This document shows, piece by piece, positions 22,900 to 34,438 of a stretch of DNA of 64,000 bases. Position 1 is the first letter of the stretch, and each line of letters starts with the position of its first letter. The stretch is from positions 128,842,501 to 128,906,500 of the forward strand of contig CM032230.1 in the NCBI GenBank assembly GCA_019009955.1, written 5' to 3'. A program made the position numbers and the translations under genes. Origin of the DNA: Riptortus pedestris (lineage: Eukaryota; Arthropoda; Insecta; Hemiptera; Alydidae). Below the pieces are notes generated by a model. It was not told the origin of the DNA and searched no databases. It saw nothing but the letters and a program-made list of their open reading frames with translations.

Positions 22900-23358
22900 A
22901 AAAAAGTCCGTCACTCAAGGGCTGTGTAAACTAAGCAGATTTCCCTTATGAAGTTTAACAGTAGATAAAGCTACATACTGGCAACACAACACCACCGTCA
23001 ACATTAAATGAATAAATACAAACCATAATAAGAAACGTCCCGACGGGAAGCGTCTGAAATGTAGACAAACTGGTCTGCTAACCTCTAATCGGAAAGAAAA
23101 ATAATTACTGAAAAATATCAGAATATATAACATATTAATTTTATTGAAAACTATTTACTAATTTACTATATCAATTATTTTAATTTATTAATGAATCAGA
23201 ATAATTTTTATCAACATCAATCAAATTTTAGTAGTCCAAGAACTTAAAAGGGGTGGGGGAGTTCACCAGAACATATTTGCATGCATCTCGTATAATAATG
23301 TATAATAAACGTCTCATGAAAACAATATTTAATATTTAGCATTTAAGTTTTGAATAAC
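22900..23358 (-). mobile_element. Long-subfamily H copy, 3' part
   Basis: AAAAAGTCCGTCACTCAAGG, GTAGATAAAGCTACATACTG and AACAATATTTAATATTTAGC. It stops at TTTATTATA, exactly where a second H 3' end starts. Confidence 0.7.
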
Positions 23359-23360
23359 GT

Positions 23361-24250
23361 GGTTTATTATAAAAGTCCGTCACGCAGGGGCTGCGTAAAC
23401 TAAGATTTCCCTCGGGAAGTTTAGTAATAGATAAATATACATACTGCTAACACGACAACACCGTGAATAAATACAAACGGAAATAAGAAATGTTTCATCC
23501 AATTTCAATAACCTGCCGACAGGAAGCGTTAGGTTAGAAATGTAAACAAACGGGTGGGCCCGGCTCACACCGGAAAGAAAAACAATTACTGAAATATATC
23601 AGAATATAACACATTATTTTATTGAGAACTATTTACTATATCTAGTACTGTAATTAATAATGAGTCAGAATAATTGTTATCTCAATCAATAAAATTTAGT
23701 AGTCCAAAACTATAAGATGGGGGGGGGGGGTCACCAGGGCATATTGGCATGTATCTCGTGTAATAAAGGTCTCCTGAATACAATTTTTGGTATTTAAACT
23801 TCCAATAATGTGATTTATTATGTAGCAGAGTATTGTTTACGTAACATGAGTAGAAGTGGCGGTTTACTGAAAACTGAAAAATGCAAATATCTCGGCTAAT
23901 ATTCAAGATAGAGAATACATGTACCTATATGACAATACTTATAGTAAATTTAATTTGCAATAAGATTGGTTCCATACACTTTTACAATGCGACTCATAAT
24001 AACGAAGATTTTCATTGTTCCTTCTTCCCACTGGTCCGATTTCTGTAGTTAACGAACTTTATCTTTACTTTCTCATAAAACATTTAAATATCGAGTTTGA
24101 TAAAGAGCAAACAAAAATTTCTACCGCTAGAGTGTTAACAGCCAAATATAAATGAAAGCATTGAACGCATGACATTTTTGTCATGTTCTGGATAGGATCG
24201 ATGGACATTTGAAGAAATTGCGAACAACCTCAATAGCTGAAAGGGAGAAG
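23361..24250 (-). mobile_element. Long-subfamily H copy, nearly full-length
   Basis: From AAAAGTCCGTCACGCAGGGG through the long-subfamily body, the TGCAAATATCTCGGCTAATA block, GAACTTTATCTTTAC and CTACCGCTAGAGTGTTAACAG to ATCGATGGACATTTGAAG and CCTCAATAGCTGAAAGGG. There is no (TA)n tract. It follows the previous copy in tandem. Confidence 0.75.
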
Positions 24251-24499
24251 TCAGTAAATCCTCTTGCAATTATATGTTCAAGGGTTCTCTGGGCAGCCGT
24301 GGATGTTGACCCTTCATCTAAGTGCCACATGAGCTTAAGAGCTGGACAGCAGGAATTTTATTTATGAATCATATAGGTTCCCTAAATGAATATTTTAGAA
24401 AAGCCTATTAACATGTTAATAGCCTTAGTAGAATAACGTTAACGTTAGTTCTAAAGAATGTAAAATGAATAAATAAACTAAGAATTGTCTGAATAGAAG

Positions 24500-24725
24500 T
24501 ATTATTATTATTTCTTAACGTCCAGTTTTTGCAACTTAGGCTAATCGGGACGGGTTATCTACAGGTTACCACCCTTTTCTAGCTAGGGTGGGATTTAGGA
24601 TGTTATTTAGAGAATTTCGTCGCTAAATAATTTCCTTTGCCCAGATGAGAAACAAACTCGCCACTCTAGGTATACCGTGTTAGATTAAGGTTAACGCTTT
24701 AACTCGAATGGTACACCTGAGCCCC
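24500..24725 (-). mobile_element. Family S SINE, full-length
   Basis: GGGGCTCAGGTGTACC at the minus-strand start, a body with ACCCTAGCTAGAAAAGGG and an (AAT)n tail at the left. The B box has decayed (GAGTTTGTTTC). Confidence 0.75.
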
Positions 24726-24822
24726 AATGAATGAATAGAAGTAAATGGCAAATACAAAAAATTGAAGTATATTATAAGTTGAAAAAGGCCAGAAAACAAG
24801 AAACAGTGGACGAATGAGTTAT

Positions 24823-24905
24823 TTTAGCAGATTTCCCTTAATGGAAATCGGCAATGGATGTTGTAACCATGACCCTTTTTTCAAAACATTTTACTCTTTT
24901 TTTTT
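24823..24905 (+). mobile_element. Family H 5' fragment
   Basis: TTTTAGCAGATTTCCCTTAATGG with TTGTAACCATGAC and TTCAAAACATTTTAC. It ends at a poly-T run. Confidence 0.65.
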
Positions 24906-25351
24906 TTTTTTCCCTGATAGTTCTTATTTAAGTTTTAAGACAGCTAACTAACACATCATCACGATTGAAAGAAGGCAACTTTAAAATAATATATTTCCTC
25001 TGAAATTCAGAATTAATTACTTTCATAAGGCCATGGGTGAATAAGCTTTAGCCGAAAGCTGTTGAAAGTGAAGTTAATTTTCCGGAGTAGAAACCCCCCC
25101 CCTCCATGGGTTAGATAACGAAGTAACCCCCCCCCCCCCTGTGCCCCATCCTATCTTTCAATTCCTGTAAAACGCCCTTAGTTCGCTTCAAGCCTTGGAT
25201 CTCGGAGCCAGAATAATCTAAGATAAGGCTTTCCAAGTTGGTCCTGATTACGAGAAGATATTTTACAGTTTCATCTCAGTTTTCCTTTAATCTCAGTAGC
25301 TCTAACACAATTATCGACAGAGAGCTAATCTCTATTCCAGAACCAGTAATA

Positions 25352-25384
<33 letters not shown>

Positions 25385-25655
25385 GTCCTGAATAAACAAA
25401 AGTAACCGCCACTTTTCCGTGATTAAAATTCCTAGAACTCAAAATTATTCAGGGCTGTTTTTGAAGCAAATCATAAAAGATGTAAAGTAATATTATTTGT
25501 TTTAAATACCATTTATTAAAATTAGCTTCGTACTTCAATATATTTGGCATTTTTTATAAGAATTATAGTGGGTTGTGGACAAGTAGTAAATCACTGGGCT
25601 ACTGTCCTAGAGGTAACGAGTTTAAACACCGGGTTTATTGTATTTCTATTTTCAT
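24906..25655. other. Unassigned sequence with homopolymer runs
   Basis: Poly-C runs near 25096 and 25129 and a poly-T run at 25352-25378. No gene or shared repeat was recognised. Confidence 0.35.
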
Positions 25656-25659
25656 TGCC

Positions 25660-25805
25660 AACTCAGTGTCGTGAGGAAATTGAGTAGCAACTTCAAAAAG
25701 AAAGTAGCGTTCTTATGTCCAACCAAAGCCAGTTGGCAAGCCAAGTCTGTTCTAGGGCTCTTATGTCAATGTTGGTTTATTGTAACTAGGTCTATTCGTC
25801 ACATT
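25660..25805. repeat. Dispersed repeat pair, copy A
   Basis: GAGGAAATTGAGTAGCAACTT, GCCAGTTGGCAAGCCAAGTC and TAACTAGGTCTATTCGTCAC recur with the same spacing at 27098-27235. The family is unknown. Confidence 0.6.
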
Positions 25806-26146
25806 TTATGGCAAGGGTCTCCATTGAAAAACACTTTTTTTCGGTGTAAACTTTATTGAAACTTCCCTATATGTTTCGAGAATTTCTTGCCACCTTTTCA
25901 GGTGCTATCCCTTTTGAAAAAATATAGACAATTAATAACATTAATTTAACACATCCCTTAATAATTGTTTTGCTAGATATTGTATTAATGTGTGTCTACA
26001 TATATGTTATATTTTATTAAATCTAATTATAAATTGCTACTTTCATTTCTGAAGTGCGCGTTTCCCTTTTACATTCGTTGCGACTGTCCTTACAGAAGAG
26101 TTAGTTGATTCTGAGAGGCTCCCGAAGCAGGTTAAGTCAGCTGACT

Positions 26147-27087
26147 ACAACCCTGAAGGGATTTCAGCTACTGAGATTGTACTCATGACGGAATTTTCGA
26201 AATTTTTCTTCAAATGTCCATCGATCCTATATAAAACTTTTATTTGTGATAATTTCTTAAATACTCCATTAACAAATATATTACAACCATAAAAAATAAA
26301 TAAAACAGCGTCTATACATTTGGGCTCGCTACACCCTTAAGATTCGTTACACACGGGTCAAAATTTGTGAGCCTACCCCCTGCTGGGGTGACTCGCCTAG
26401 GATCGCCTAACACATCTAGGACAGGCGCTAACCTAGACTTAAACAAGAAATATAATAATAATAATAAAAATATGAAACAAAGATAATATTACTTCAAAAT
26501 ACACAAGAAAAAAAATAATAGAAATAACAAAATATAAAACACAACTACGTAACAGAAAATAAGTAAATATAAGAGCTCTGCCAGTCCGTACAAAGAAAAA
26601 AAACAAACCTAATGTCAAAATAAAAACCCTAACTTGATTACGGATTATAAGGCAACAAACCAGGTCCTCACACAGCGGTGGTCCAGTTTTACCCCGGGCT
26701 ACGTCCTTGGGAGCACTCCACGCCAACGACTACATACGGTTGAAATCGGACAAGTGGGAGGGGGGTTTTAGAAGGGAGGATTTTCGAAAAATCGAAATAT
26801 CTCCGTTACTCTACGTCGGATCGAAAAATTGTACAGAATCATTCTTATTGCAAATTACATTTACTATATTTATAGTAAATGTCATACATTTACTCTCTAT
26901 CTTGAATATTAACCGAGATATTTGCTTTTTTATTATTTTTATTAAATAACGGACGAGTTACTTTCCCGCCAAATGCTAGTTCGGCCGTTTCCCTAACTGC
27001 TTGGCTCTCGTGAAATTTCTCTATTGTAAAACATTACGTGGGAAATCTGCTTAGTTTACGCAACCCCTACGTGACGGACTTTTTTTT
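26147..27087 (+). mobile_element. Family H copy with a 500-bp foreign segment
   Basis: The 5' part (TTTCAGCTACTGAG to CATCGATCCTAT) ends at 26229. H sequence resumes at 26735 with GGTTGAAATCGGACAAGTGGG and continues to an intact 3' end (TACGTGGGAAATCTGCTTAG, CCCCTACGTGACGGAC). The segment 26230-26734 replaces the microsatellite region and is not H. Confidence 0.7.
26230..26734. other. Unidentified insert within an H element
   Basis: An A-rich left part, a GC-richer block (CCCTGCTGGGGTGACTCGCC, about 26377-26396) and a long A-rich stretch. No duplicated flanks were found, and H sequence is missing at the junction, so it is a replacement and not a clean insertion. Confidence 0.35.
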
Positions 27088-27097
27088 CTATTTTTTG

Positions 27098-27235
27098 TGA
27101 GAAAATTGAGTAGTGACTTGAACAAGGAAGTGTCGAACATACGTCTCACCGACTTATGTGCCAGTTGGTAAGCCAAGTCTCTTCTAGGGCTGTTAAGTCA
27201 ACGATATTTTCTTGTTTAGGTCTGTTTGAAACACC
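27098..27235. repeat. Dispersed repeat pair, copy B
   Basis: GAGAAAATTGAGTAGTGACTT, GCCAGTTGGTAAGCCAAGTC and TGTTTAGGTCTGTTTGAAAC align with 25660-25805. It starts right after the 3' end of an H element. Confidence 0.6.
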
Positions 27236-27739
27236 CGAGTTCTTTTTTTCAAAACCAATTTTCGTTATTTTTACTAATTACAATTTTTTTTATTAGTAAT
27301 CACGTAGATTATTTTTGTGCAAGAGGTAATCAAATAGATTCCTAGACTTTGAATTTGAATTTTAGGCCGGTTTAGCGATTTAGGCCTTCCTAAATACCTG
27401 TCGTACCTTTCTGGCTCTACTAGCCGCTATCAGATCCTTCCATTCTTCTGTAAGCTGTTGTTGGAGAAGTTCTTTGATTCCGTTTTCAGTGCCGTAAGTT
27501 CAGAGTACATGCGTTCCGATTCTTAGTATTTGGTTTTATCGTTGGTACCTTCCTTCCGGCTCTCTATGAATCTTTTCACCGATGATATCAGTTGTAATTA
27601 CCTATTCAGAACTTAGGGGAGTCAAGCCAAGCTCGCTGTGTTCCATAGTGCTCATAGATGCGTGAACGTTAGAATGTATGATTATCCAGAGCTTACTTTT
27701 GCCATCAATTCAGACGGGCCTACACTGTAAGATTACCCA

Positions 27740-27870
27740 TTTTTAGCAGATTTCCCTTAAGGAAAATCAGCTATGCCAGCATATTCATGACGCGATTTTC
27801 AAAAAATTTCTTCAAATGTCCATCGATCGTACCCAGAAGATGACGAAAATGAGGTCCGTTCAAAATTATT

Positions 27871-27943
<73 letters not shown>

Positions 27944-28432
27944 TTGTCTGTTAACGCTCTAGCGGTCGCAATTTTTGTTTGATCGTTACCAAACTTCATT
28001 TTTAAGCGTTTTATGTAAAAAGAAAGATCAAGTTCGTTAATCGCTGAAATTGGACCAGTGGGAGGGGGGGATTTAGAGGGGGGATTTTTGAAAATTCGAA
28101 ATATCTCCGTTATTATGCATCGGATTGAATGATTGTATAGAATTAATCTTATTGTAAATTAAATTTACTATAAATATTGTTCAATACATTTATTCTGTAT
28201 CTTGAATATTAACCGAGATATTTGCATTTGTATTGTGTGTTTGGTGGGCAGGAGTCGACTATGTTCGGGACTATCCGCCGAGAGCTAGTGCGGCTGTTTC
28301 CGTAACTATACCTTCCTCGTGAATAGGTCTAGAGATACCTTCGTACTACTGTTATTAGTAGGCAGATTTCTCTATTGTAAAACTTCACGTGGGAAATCTG
28401 CTTAGTTTACGCAGCCCCTGCGTGACGGGCTT
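27740..28432 (+). mobile_element. Complete family H copy
   Basis: A good type copy. The 5' end is TTTTTAGCAGATTTCCCTTA. A (TA)n tract at 27874-27940 is followed by TTTGTCTGTTAACGCTCTAG and the G-rich block. The 3' end has GTGGGAAATCTGCTTAG and the perfect hairpin ACGCAG-CCC-CTGCGT. About 690 bp. Confidence 0.9.
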
Positions 28433-29824
28433 CTGTAAATCTACCCTGTTCCATTCATCCCTCTATCTCACCTTCTATGACGCTTTCTCTTTTAGGTACC
28501 TCAGTGGTAAGCTCTATCAGTTGTGACTTAGAACGTTTTGTGTAAAATTGTTTACTCGGTCATTTTTTTCTTTATCTGAGCTCACCTGAGCACGACATAA
28601 TTTCAGACCGGTAAGAAAGCTCAGAAGGGAACTACCTAAAGAAAGGAATCTAACAGTCGGGGACGCATGTATTTCAAAATGTGCTTCAAAGAAATATTCT
28701 CAATTTTTACAAGCACTTTGTTTACCGGTCAGTCAACCACTAAAATTGAGTCCTGGAATGGAGGTTTAGATGTGCCATGGGACTAAACGATCTTTAATAT
28801 TTATTTGAAAACAATTAATTAGTGCGGACTACAAAAGAAAATAAGCTTCTAAGAAACTTATGTACTATTTAATTTGTGGATACCAAAGAAGAACAAGCAG
28901 AGTTAAGTTGCTCTTATACGTAGTAAATTAAGTGGACTTTCCTCTTAAATGAATCTCAGACAAACGTTGGACTAGAATAACACTAAAATGGGTCTGGAGA
29001 GAGGTTTTATTCCCCTGACGGAGAAGATCGTAAAATGTTTTTGTCAGGAGTATAAACTGGCTGTCTGCCCTGGATTAGTGGGAGGTGACATTGTGCGATA
29101 AGAGAGAGGCACAAGGAGAGAGAGTGGACACTCTTTGTTGTAGATAAGGGAGTAAAGCTATTAGAGAGAGGAACTAATGAAGTAGAGAGTAACAAGTTTG
29201 CGGACAACGACCTGACTAACTTGCCCTAATCCAATTCCTGGGTCCGCGAACCCCTGTCAAAACAGATTTAGTAATGGTATTATCATATTGACTGAGCCAG
29301 TTCACGGTTATTCGGCCCTATACCGTTCCTTTGTCGCCCCTCGCCCTGCCTTACCTTTCCTGCTCGCCCTTACCCAATATAACCTTCGTACTGTTATTGC
29401 CGCCTTTATTCTCTCAATCAATCAATACCTTGGGGGAAACTCGGTTTCGCTGATTCCCTCAATCTTGGGAATCGTCGGCACAACGGTTCACTAATGTACG
29501 GACCTTCATTTCGCTTTGTTGTTCAACTTCCTCTTGATTGTTGATGTACTACGCAAGTTCGGTATTCATCTGCATGGAATCGACATGATCGAACGAGAGT
29601 AGAGGATCCATAAGGTTAGGAGGCAGTATTCTATTCGGTTATAGCCTAATCATCATGATCTAAAAGCTATGCCTTGTAGCTTCAACCATTTTGTTCTTTC
29701 AAAAGCTCCTATATACCCACCGATAAGGTGTTTGATGTCCTCAAAATAGGAACAGGTCTCCTTCTGTCCATATCCCAAAGGACCTTACCTCAAATATATT
29801 TGTGATGAACTTCATCATTAAGGA
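28433..29824. other. Unassigned non-H sequence
   Basis: Less AT-rich than average. Frames of 60-68 codons at 29007-29207 (-) and 29288-29494 (+) show no recognisable domain. No repeat shared within the window was seen. Confidence 0.35.
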
Positions 29825-30060
29825 GTAGTTGGATTGTATTAGAGCCCAGCTTGTTCTAGTGATTCAAAATCGGATCCACATTTCTATCGCTTCCAATCTT
29901 AAATATATTCTCTTTTGTGGTGAGACCAATTTTCGCTCCTGTAAAGCAGCACACTCCTTACGAAAGACTTTTGCTTTGGAACGCTTGTTCAGCAAGTGCT
30001 ATTTTTCTATCGACTCAGCTCGAGTATCATTTTCTCCAGTGATGATACAATGTTCCAAAT
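29825..30060 (-). pseudogene. RTE-like LINE RT C-terminal relic, copy 2
   Basis: Minus-strand frames give ITGENDTRAESIEK, SVLLYRSENWSHHKREYI, and RLEAIEMWIRF followed by ITRTSWA. It aligns with the relic at 17285-17640 and with the same conserved RT tail. It is broken by stops and frame changes. The plus-strand 78-codon frame over it is antisense. Confidence 0.65.
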
Positions 30061-30065
30061 TCTAA

Positions 30066-31013
30066 TATTTAAATTTTCTTCTGTCTTTCCAGTCTTTTCC
30101 TATTGTACGCCTAATAACCCGTCTAATATTCCCATTTTCACCAGTTTTATTTTGCAAATAAATAAAATAATTGTGATAATTATTCTCCCAAAACTTTTTT
30201 TTAAATAGGTTATAAGTAAATTATTCCGCTTTTTAATATTTTCTCTTATGTAGTGCGTCTTTATTGTAACTATATAAAAAATAAATAATCAAAAATCTTG
30301 GTAAAATTAAGAATCAAGAATGATACACTACAACGAAACGAGATTTCTTAAAATCAAAAAAGATCTGTGTTTCAGTTTAAAATTTCATTTTATTCTGTAT
30401 TCAAAGTTTTCAATAATTTTACCGATGATTTTCGTCTGAATTATTTGATTACATTTATCCTATATCCAGTTACTCTGATTTTTTTTTTTAAAGACTCATT
30501 CTCATTTCCGAACCTGGTTCGCACCAATCAAACTTTCTCTGAAGTTGGTTTCTAATACCTCTCATACTCCCCGGTTTGGACAAGAAGACGCAAATATTTG
30601 AAGCTAATGAAAAGACAGAAAGGCAAAAAAATCAGAATAAATGCATGAAAAGGCAAAACAGATATGGAGAAGCCTGGATTACAGGTGAACTCAGCACAGA
30701 GCTGCTCAGCACTCACACGAACATATGTATCTGACATCCAATCAATTTTGACATGTGTCTTCAACACCCCCATTACCTGTCCCTCTACAACCACTCGGTC
30801 TCAAAAGGCGGGTCCATATGAATGCGTTTTGCGCTCCGAGCTGGAACAATTGTTATCTCGTGGCCTTAGGAGAGAGAAAGGCTGGCCAGTAATGAGTTGA
30901 CATGGACAATTCCATTATTCAATACAGTAAAACACATTAGAGGTATCCCTTTTTCATTAAATTCCACTTAGAATTACATAACAATGACCGGGCCGGTTGA
31001 TTCACTTATGGGT
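30066..31013. other. Unassigned sequence
   Basis: AT-rich to about 30550, then a more balanced part with overlapping short frames at 30552-30794 (-) and 30664-30900 (+). None shows a recognisable domain. Confidence 0.35.
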
Positions 31014-31014
31014 G

Positions 31015-31679
31015 TTAGCAGATTTCTCATGAGGGATTGAGGTCGTACCCATGGCGCGATTTTTGAATAATTTCTTCAAATGTCCATGTATCCTGCCCAG
31101 GAGATGATGAAAATTAGGTCACATAATATACATATGTCTATATTTTTTAACGCTCTAGCGGTCGCAATTTTTGTTTGATCGTTACGAAACTCGATACTTA
31201 ACCGTTTTATGTAAAAAGACATATCAAGTTCGTTAATGGCTGAAATCGTACCAGAGGGAGGGGGGATTTAGAGGGTGGATTTTCGAAAATTCAAAATATC
31301 TCCGTTATTATGCATCGGATCGAAAAATTGTAGAGAACCAATCTTATTGCAAATTAAATTTAATCAGGTAGAAGCTTCTTCTGACCTTACCTGTCGTCTC
31401 TAACCTTACCTTACCTCCGTTACTTTGTGAGATTTATGCAAATACGTTCTGTTCATCCCCCCCCACTTCTTTAGTTCTTGAACTACTAAAATTTGAGTTA
31501 TTAAAATATAAATTATTCTTACAATTCAGAAGCCGTTTCAGTTGGGAATTTATTTTAATTAACTGAAAAATTTCTCATTACGTTTGTATTTAATCACGGC
31601 CAGTATGCAGATTTCTCTATTGTAAAACTTCACGAGGGAAATCTGCTTAGTTTAAGCAGCCCCTGCGTGACGGACTTTT
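31015..31679 (+). mobile_element. Family H copy lacking the (TA)n tract
   Basis: GTTAGCAGATTTCTCATGAGG at the start. The end is GAGGGAAATCTGCTTAG with GCAGCCCCTGCGTGACGG. A block near 31375-31440 differs from other copies, suggesting local replacement. Confidence 0.8.
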
Positions 31680-31680
31680 T

Positions 31681-31970
31681 ATAGAATCAATCGTACTGGT
31701 AACGTAATGATCTATAAAGCTTGTTATATATGTTTTTTTCTAATATCTTGATTATTAACCAAGACATTTGCATTTTTTTAATTTTCGGCCTTTAGTAAAG
31801 CCCCATTACTATTCATGCCATATCAACAATAATGTTTATATCATGACGCCCTTTTTTGAAGCCTAAATGACAAATACTGTTCTTATTGAACTTTTACTTC
31901 ATGAAATAAATACAAATAGGTGCGAGTGGGAAATCTGCTTACTTAACGCAGCCCCTGGGTGACGTGTTTT
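31681..31970 (+). mobile_element. 5'-truncated family H copy
   Basis: Begins directly after the previous 3' end with AGAATCAATCGTACTGG, and ends GTGGGAAATCTGCTTACTT and CAGCCCCTGGGTGACG. Confidence 0.65.
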
Positions 31971-32056
31971 TTTCTTATTACCGGATAACTGAAAATTCCG
32001 AAAAATATGTCAAATATTTACCAATAGAGATTGCTTCACTGCCAAGTACTCTATCA

Positions 32057-32116
32057 ACTTTTAGCAGATTTTCCTTGAGGGAAATCAGGTTTCGAGGTCG
32101 TACTCATTACGCGATT
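32057..32116 (+). mobile_element. Family H 5' fragment abutting a full 5' end
   Basis: TTTTAGCAGATTTTCCTTGAG to CATTACGCGATTTTAGCAG. The next H element starts inside this sequence. Confidence 0.65.
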
Positions 32117-32240
32117 TTAGCAGATTTCCCTCAAGGGAAATCAGCTATTGAAGATGTACTCATGACGGAATTTTCGAAATTTTTCTTCAAATATCCATCG
32201 ATCTTACCTAGTAGATGACGAAAATGAGGTCCGTTCAAAA

Positions 32241-32304
<64 letters not shown>

Positions 32305-32310
<6 letters not shown>

Positions 32311-33861
32311 GTAACCTCTGTCTGTACATTGATTTTTTTCACGAAATTTCACGATAACTTTTCGTTTCACATGTCATAGACACCATAACTGCATTTTGTT
32401 TCTTTCGTGTATGTTTGTTTGTTTGTTTGTTACCTTTTCACGCATAAACGGCTGAACCGAATTTTATGAAACTTGGTATGTATATTACAACTAGCCCAAC
32501 TTAGATTTTAGGCTATATTAATATTCTCTAAGACAAAAAGGAGTGGGGGTTACAAGGGAGGCCTGAAATTAAAAATAGCGATATTTCGTTTCCTATTGGT
32601 TTTTCGTCAAATGTAAACATAACAAAAGTTGTTCATTTTGTTATTTAGAGTAACTTTTGTTATATGCACTTTTGTCGTATACGGATGTATAAATGAGTTA
32701 TACGCTAAAAACTATAGCGGGAGTCCACAATTTTATTTGGCACAAAAGACTCAACCGAACTAAACCAAACTCGCTATGTGAATTAATACTAACGATTTCC
32801 TTATAATAAGCCATACAAACATTTCTAGGGACGGGCAGGAGTGGGGGTTATAAGGAAGGACTGAAATTAAAAATAGCGATATTTCGTTTCCTATTGCTTT
32901 CTCAGCAAATATGCACATAACAAAAGTTGTACACTTTGTTATTTAGAGTAACTTTTTTTATATGCACTTTTGCCGTATACGGAAGTATAAATGAGTTATA
33001 CGCTAAAAACTATAGCGGGAGCCCACGCTTTTATTTGGCACAAAAGACTCAACCGAACTAAACCAAACTCGCTATGTGAATTAATACTAACGATTTCCTT
33101 ATAATAAGCCATACTAACATTTCTAGGGACGGGCAGGAGTGGGGGTTATAAGGGAGGCCTGAAATTAAAAATAGCGATATTTCGTTTCCTATTGCTTTTT
33201 CAGCAAATATGCACATAACAAAAGTTGTTTATTTTGTTATTTAGAGTAACTTTTGTTATATGCACTTTTGCCGTATATGGAAGCATAAATGAGTTATACG
33301 CTATAAACTAAAGCGGGAGTCCACAATTTTATTTGGCACAAAAGACTCAACCGAACTAAACCAAACTCGCTATGTGAATTAATACTAACGATTTCCTTAT
33401 AATAAGCCATACTAACATTTCTAGGGACGGGCAGGAGTGGGGGTTATAAGGGAGGCCTAAAATTAATAATAATGATTTCCTATTGGGGTTTCGGCAAATA
33501 TGCACATAACAAAAGTTGTTTATTTTGTTATTTAGAGAAATTTGCTCAACACTTCTTTTCAATATGAACTACCAGGTACCTCACCTGAAAAAATTAATTC
33601 AAATGTATGTCAATATTTTCTCCTTAATAATTCCATTCTATGCATAATGCACAGGAGACGGGAAATATGACAATTAGCAGGACAGTGAAGTCTTACATAA
33701 AAAAATAATTTTATTATTAACAAATGCCAACAACGGGTATTAATCCTAAACACTGGAACGGGTAAATGTCAAAATATTGTGCAAAGTAAAGCCTTGCCAA
33801 AAATATACTATCACCATTCAGCCTCAAATCAATTCCCGAGCGAAGCCGGGTATCTGAGCTA

Positions 33862-33862
<1 letters not shown>
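32305..33862 (+). mobile_element. Helitron-like element with internal 298-bp tandem units
   Basis: The 3' end is canonical: a CCCGAGCGAAGCCGGG hairpin, then TATCTGAG and terminal CTAG followed by T. The expected 5' TC is not clear in the TA tract, so the left boundary is approximate. The start of the body includes GCATAAACGGCTGAACCGAA, a phrase common at arthropod Helitron 5' ends. It encodes nothing recognisable and is non-autonomous. Confidence 0.75.
32541..33560 (+). repeat. 298-bp tandem repeat, about 3.4 units
   Basis: GAGTGGGGGT marks unit starts at 32541, 32839, 33137 and 33435, an exact 298-base spacing. Units differ by a few substitutions. Single or paired related units occur in the Helitron fragments at 34570-34760 and 55640-56110. 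Confidence 0.9.
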
Positions 33863-33935
<73 letters not shown>

Positions 33936-34366
33936 CTGTTACCGCTCTAGCGATCGAAATTGTTGCTTGATCGTCACCAAACTCGATATTTAGTCGTTAT
34001 ATGTAAAAAGAAAAATCAAGTTCGTTAACGGCTGAAATCGGACCAAGGGAGGGGGGTTTAGAGGGGAGGATTTTCGAAAATTCGAAATATCTCCTTTACT
34101 ATAAGTCGGATCGTAAAATTGTACAGACTCAATCTTATTACAAATTAAATTTACTACAATTATTGTTATATACATTTATTCCCTATCTTGAATATTAACC
34201 GAGATATATGCATTTTTATTAAATATGGGCCGATACCGGATTTTCGAATTTTCCGCCAAAAGCTAGTGCGGCCCTTTGCCGTAACTGGATCTCGTATGGA
34301 GATTTCTCTATAGTATAACTTCACGTGGGAAATCTGCTTAGTTTAGCCCCTGCGTGACGGACTTTT

Positions 34367-34438
34367 CTTCAAATGTCCATTGATCCTACCCAGGAGATGA
34401 CGAAAATGAGACCCGTTCTAAATTATATATATTATATA
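34367..34438 (+). mobile_element. Family H 5'-side fragment
   Basis: CTTCAAATGTCCATTGATCC through GACGAAAATGAGACCCG to a short AT-rich tract that hosts the next Helitron. Confidence 0.6.

Larger units (their letters stand above)
32115..34366 (+). mobile_element. Family H copy split by a Helitron in its (TA)n tract
   Basis: The left part is 32115-32304 (TTTAGCAGATTTCCCTCAAG through the TA tract from 32244). The right part is 33863-34366 (TA tract to 33930, then TTTGTCTGTTACCGCTCTAG and the rest). The 3' hairpin is partly deleted (GTTTAGCCCCTGCGTGACGG). Confidence 0.8.

Noticed and set aside
26439..26726. 95-codon minus-strand ORF, Ile/Phe-rich and membrane-like
   Set aside because: It comes from A-rich, low-complexity DNA; the hydrophobicity is a by-product of poly-T codons.
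32131..32370. ORFs with Ile-Tyr runs (also 27799-27999, 40419-40619, 41128-41355, 47205-47414, 54800-55093)
   Set aside because: These are (TA)n microsatellite translations inside H elements.
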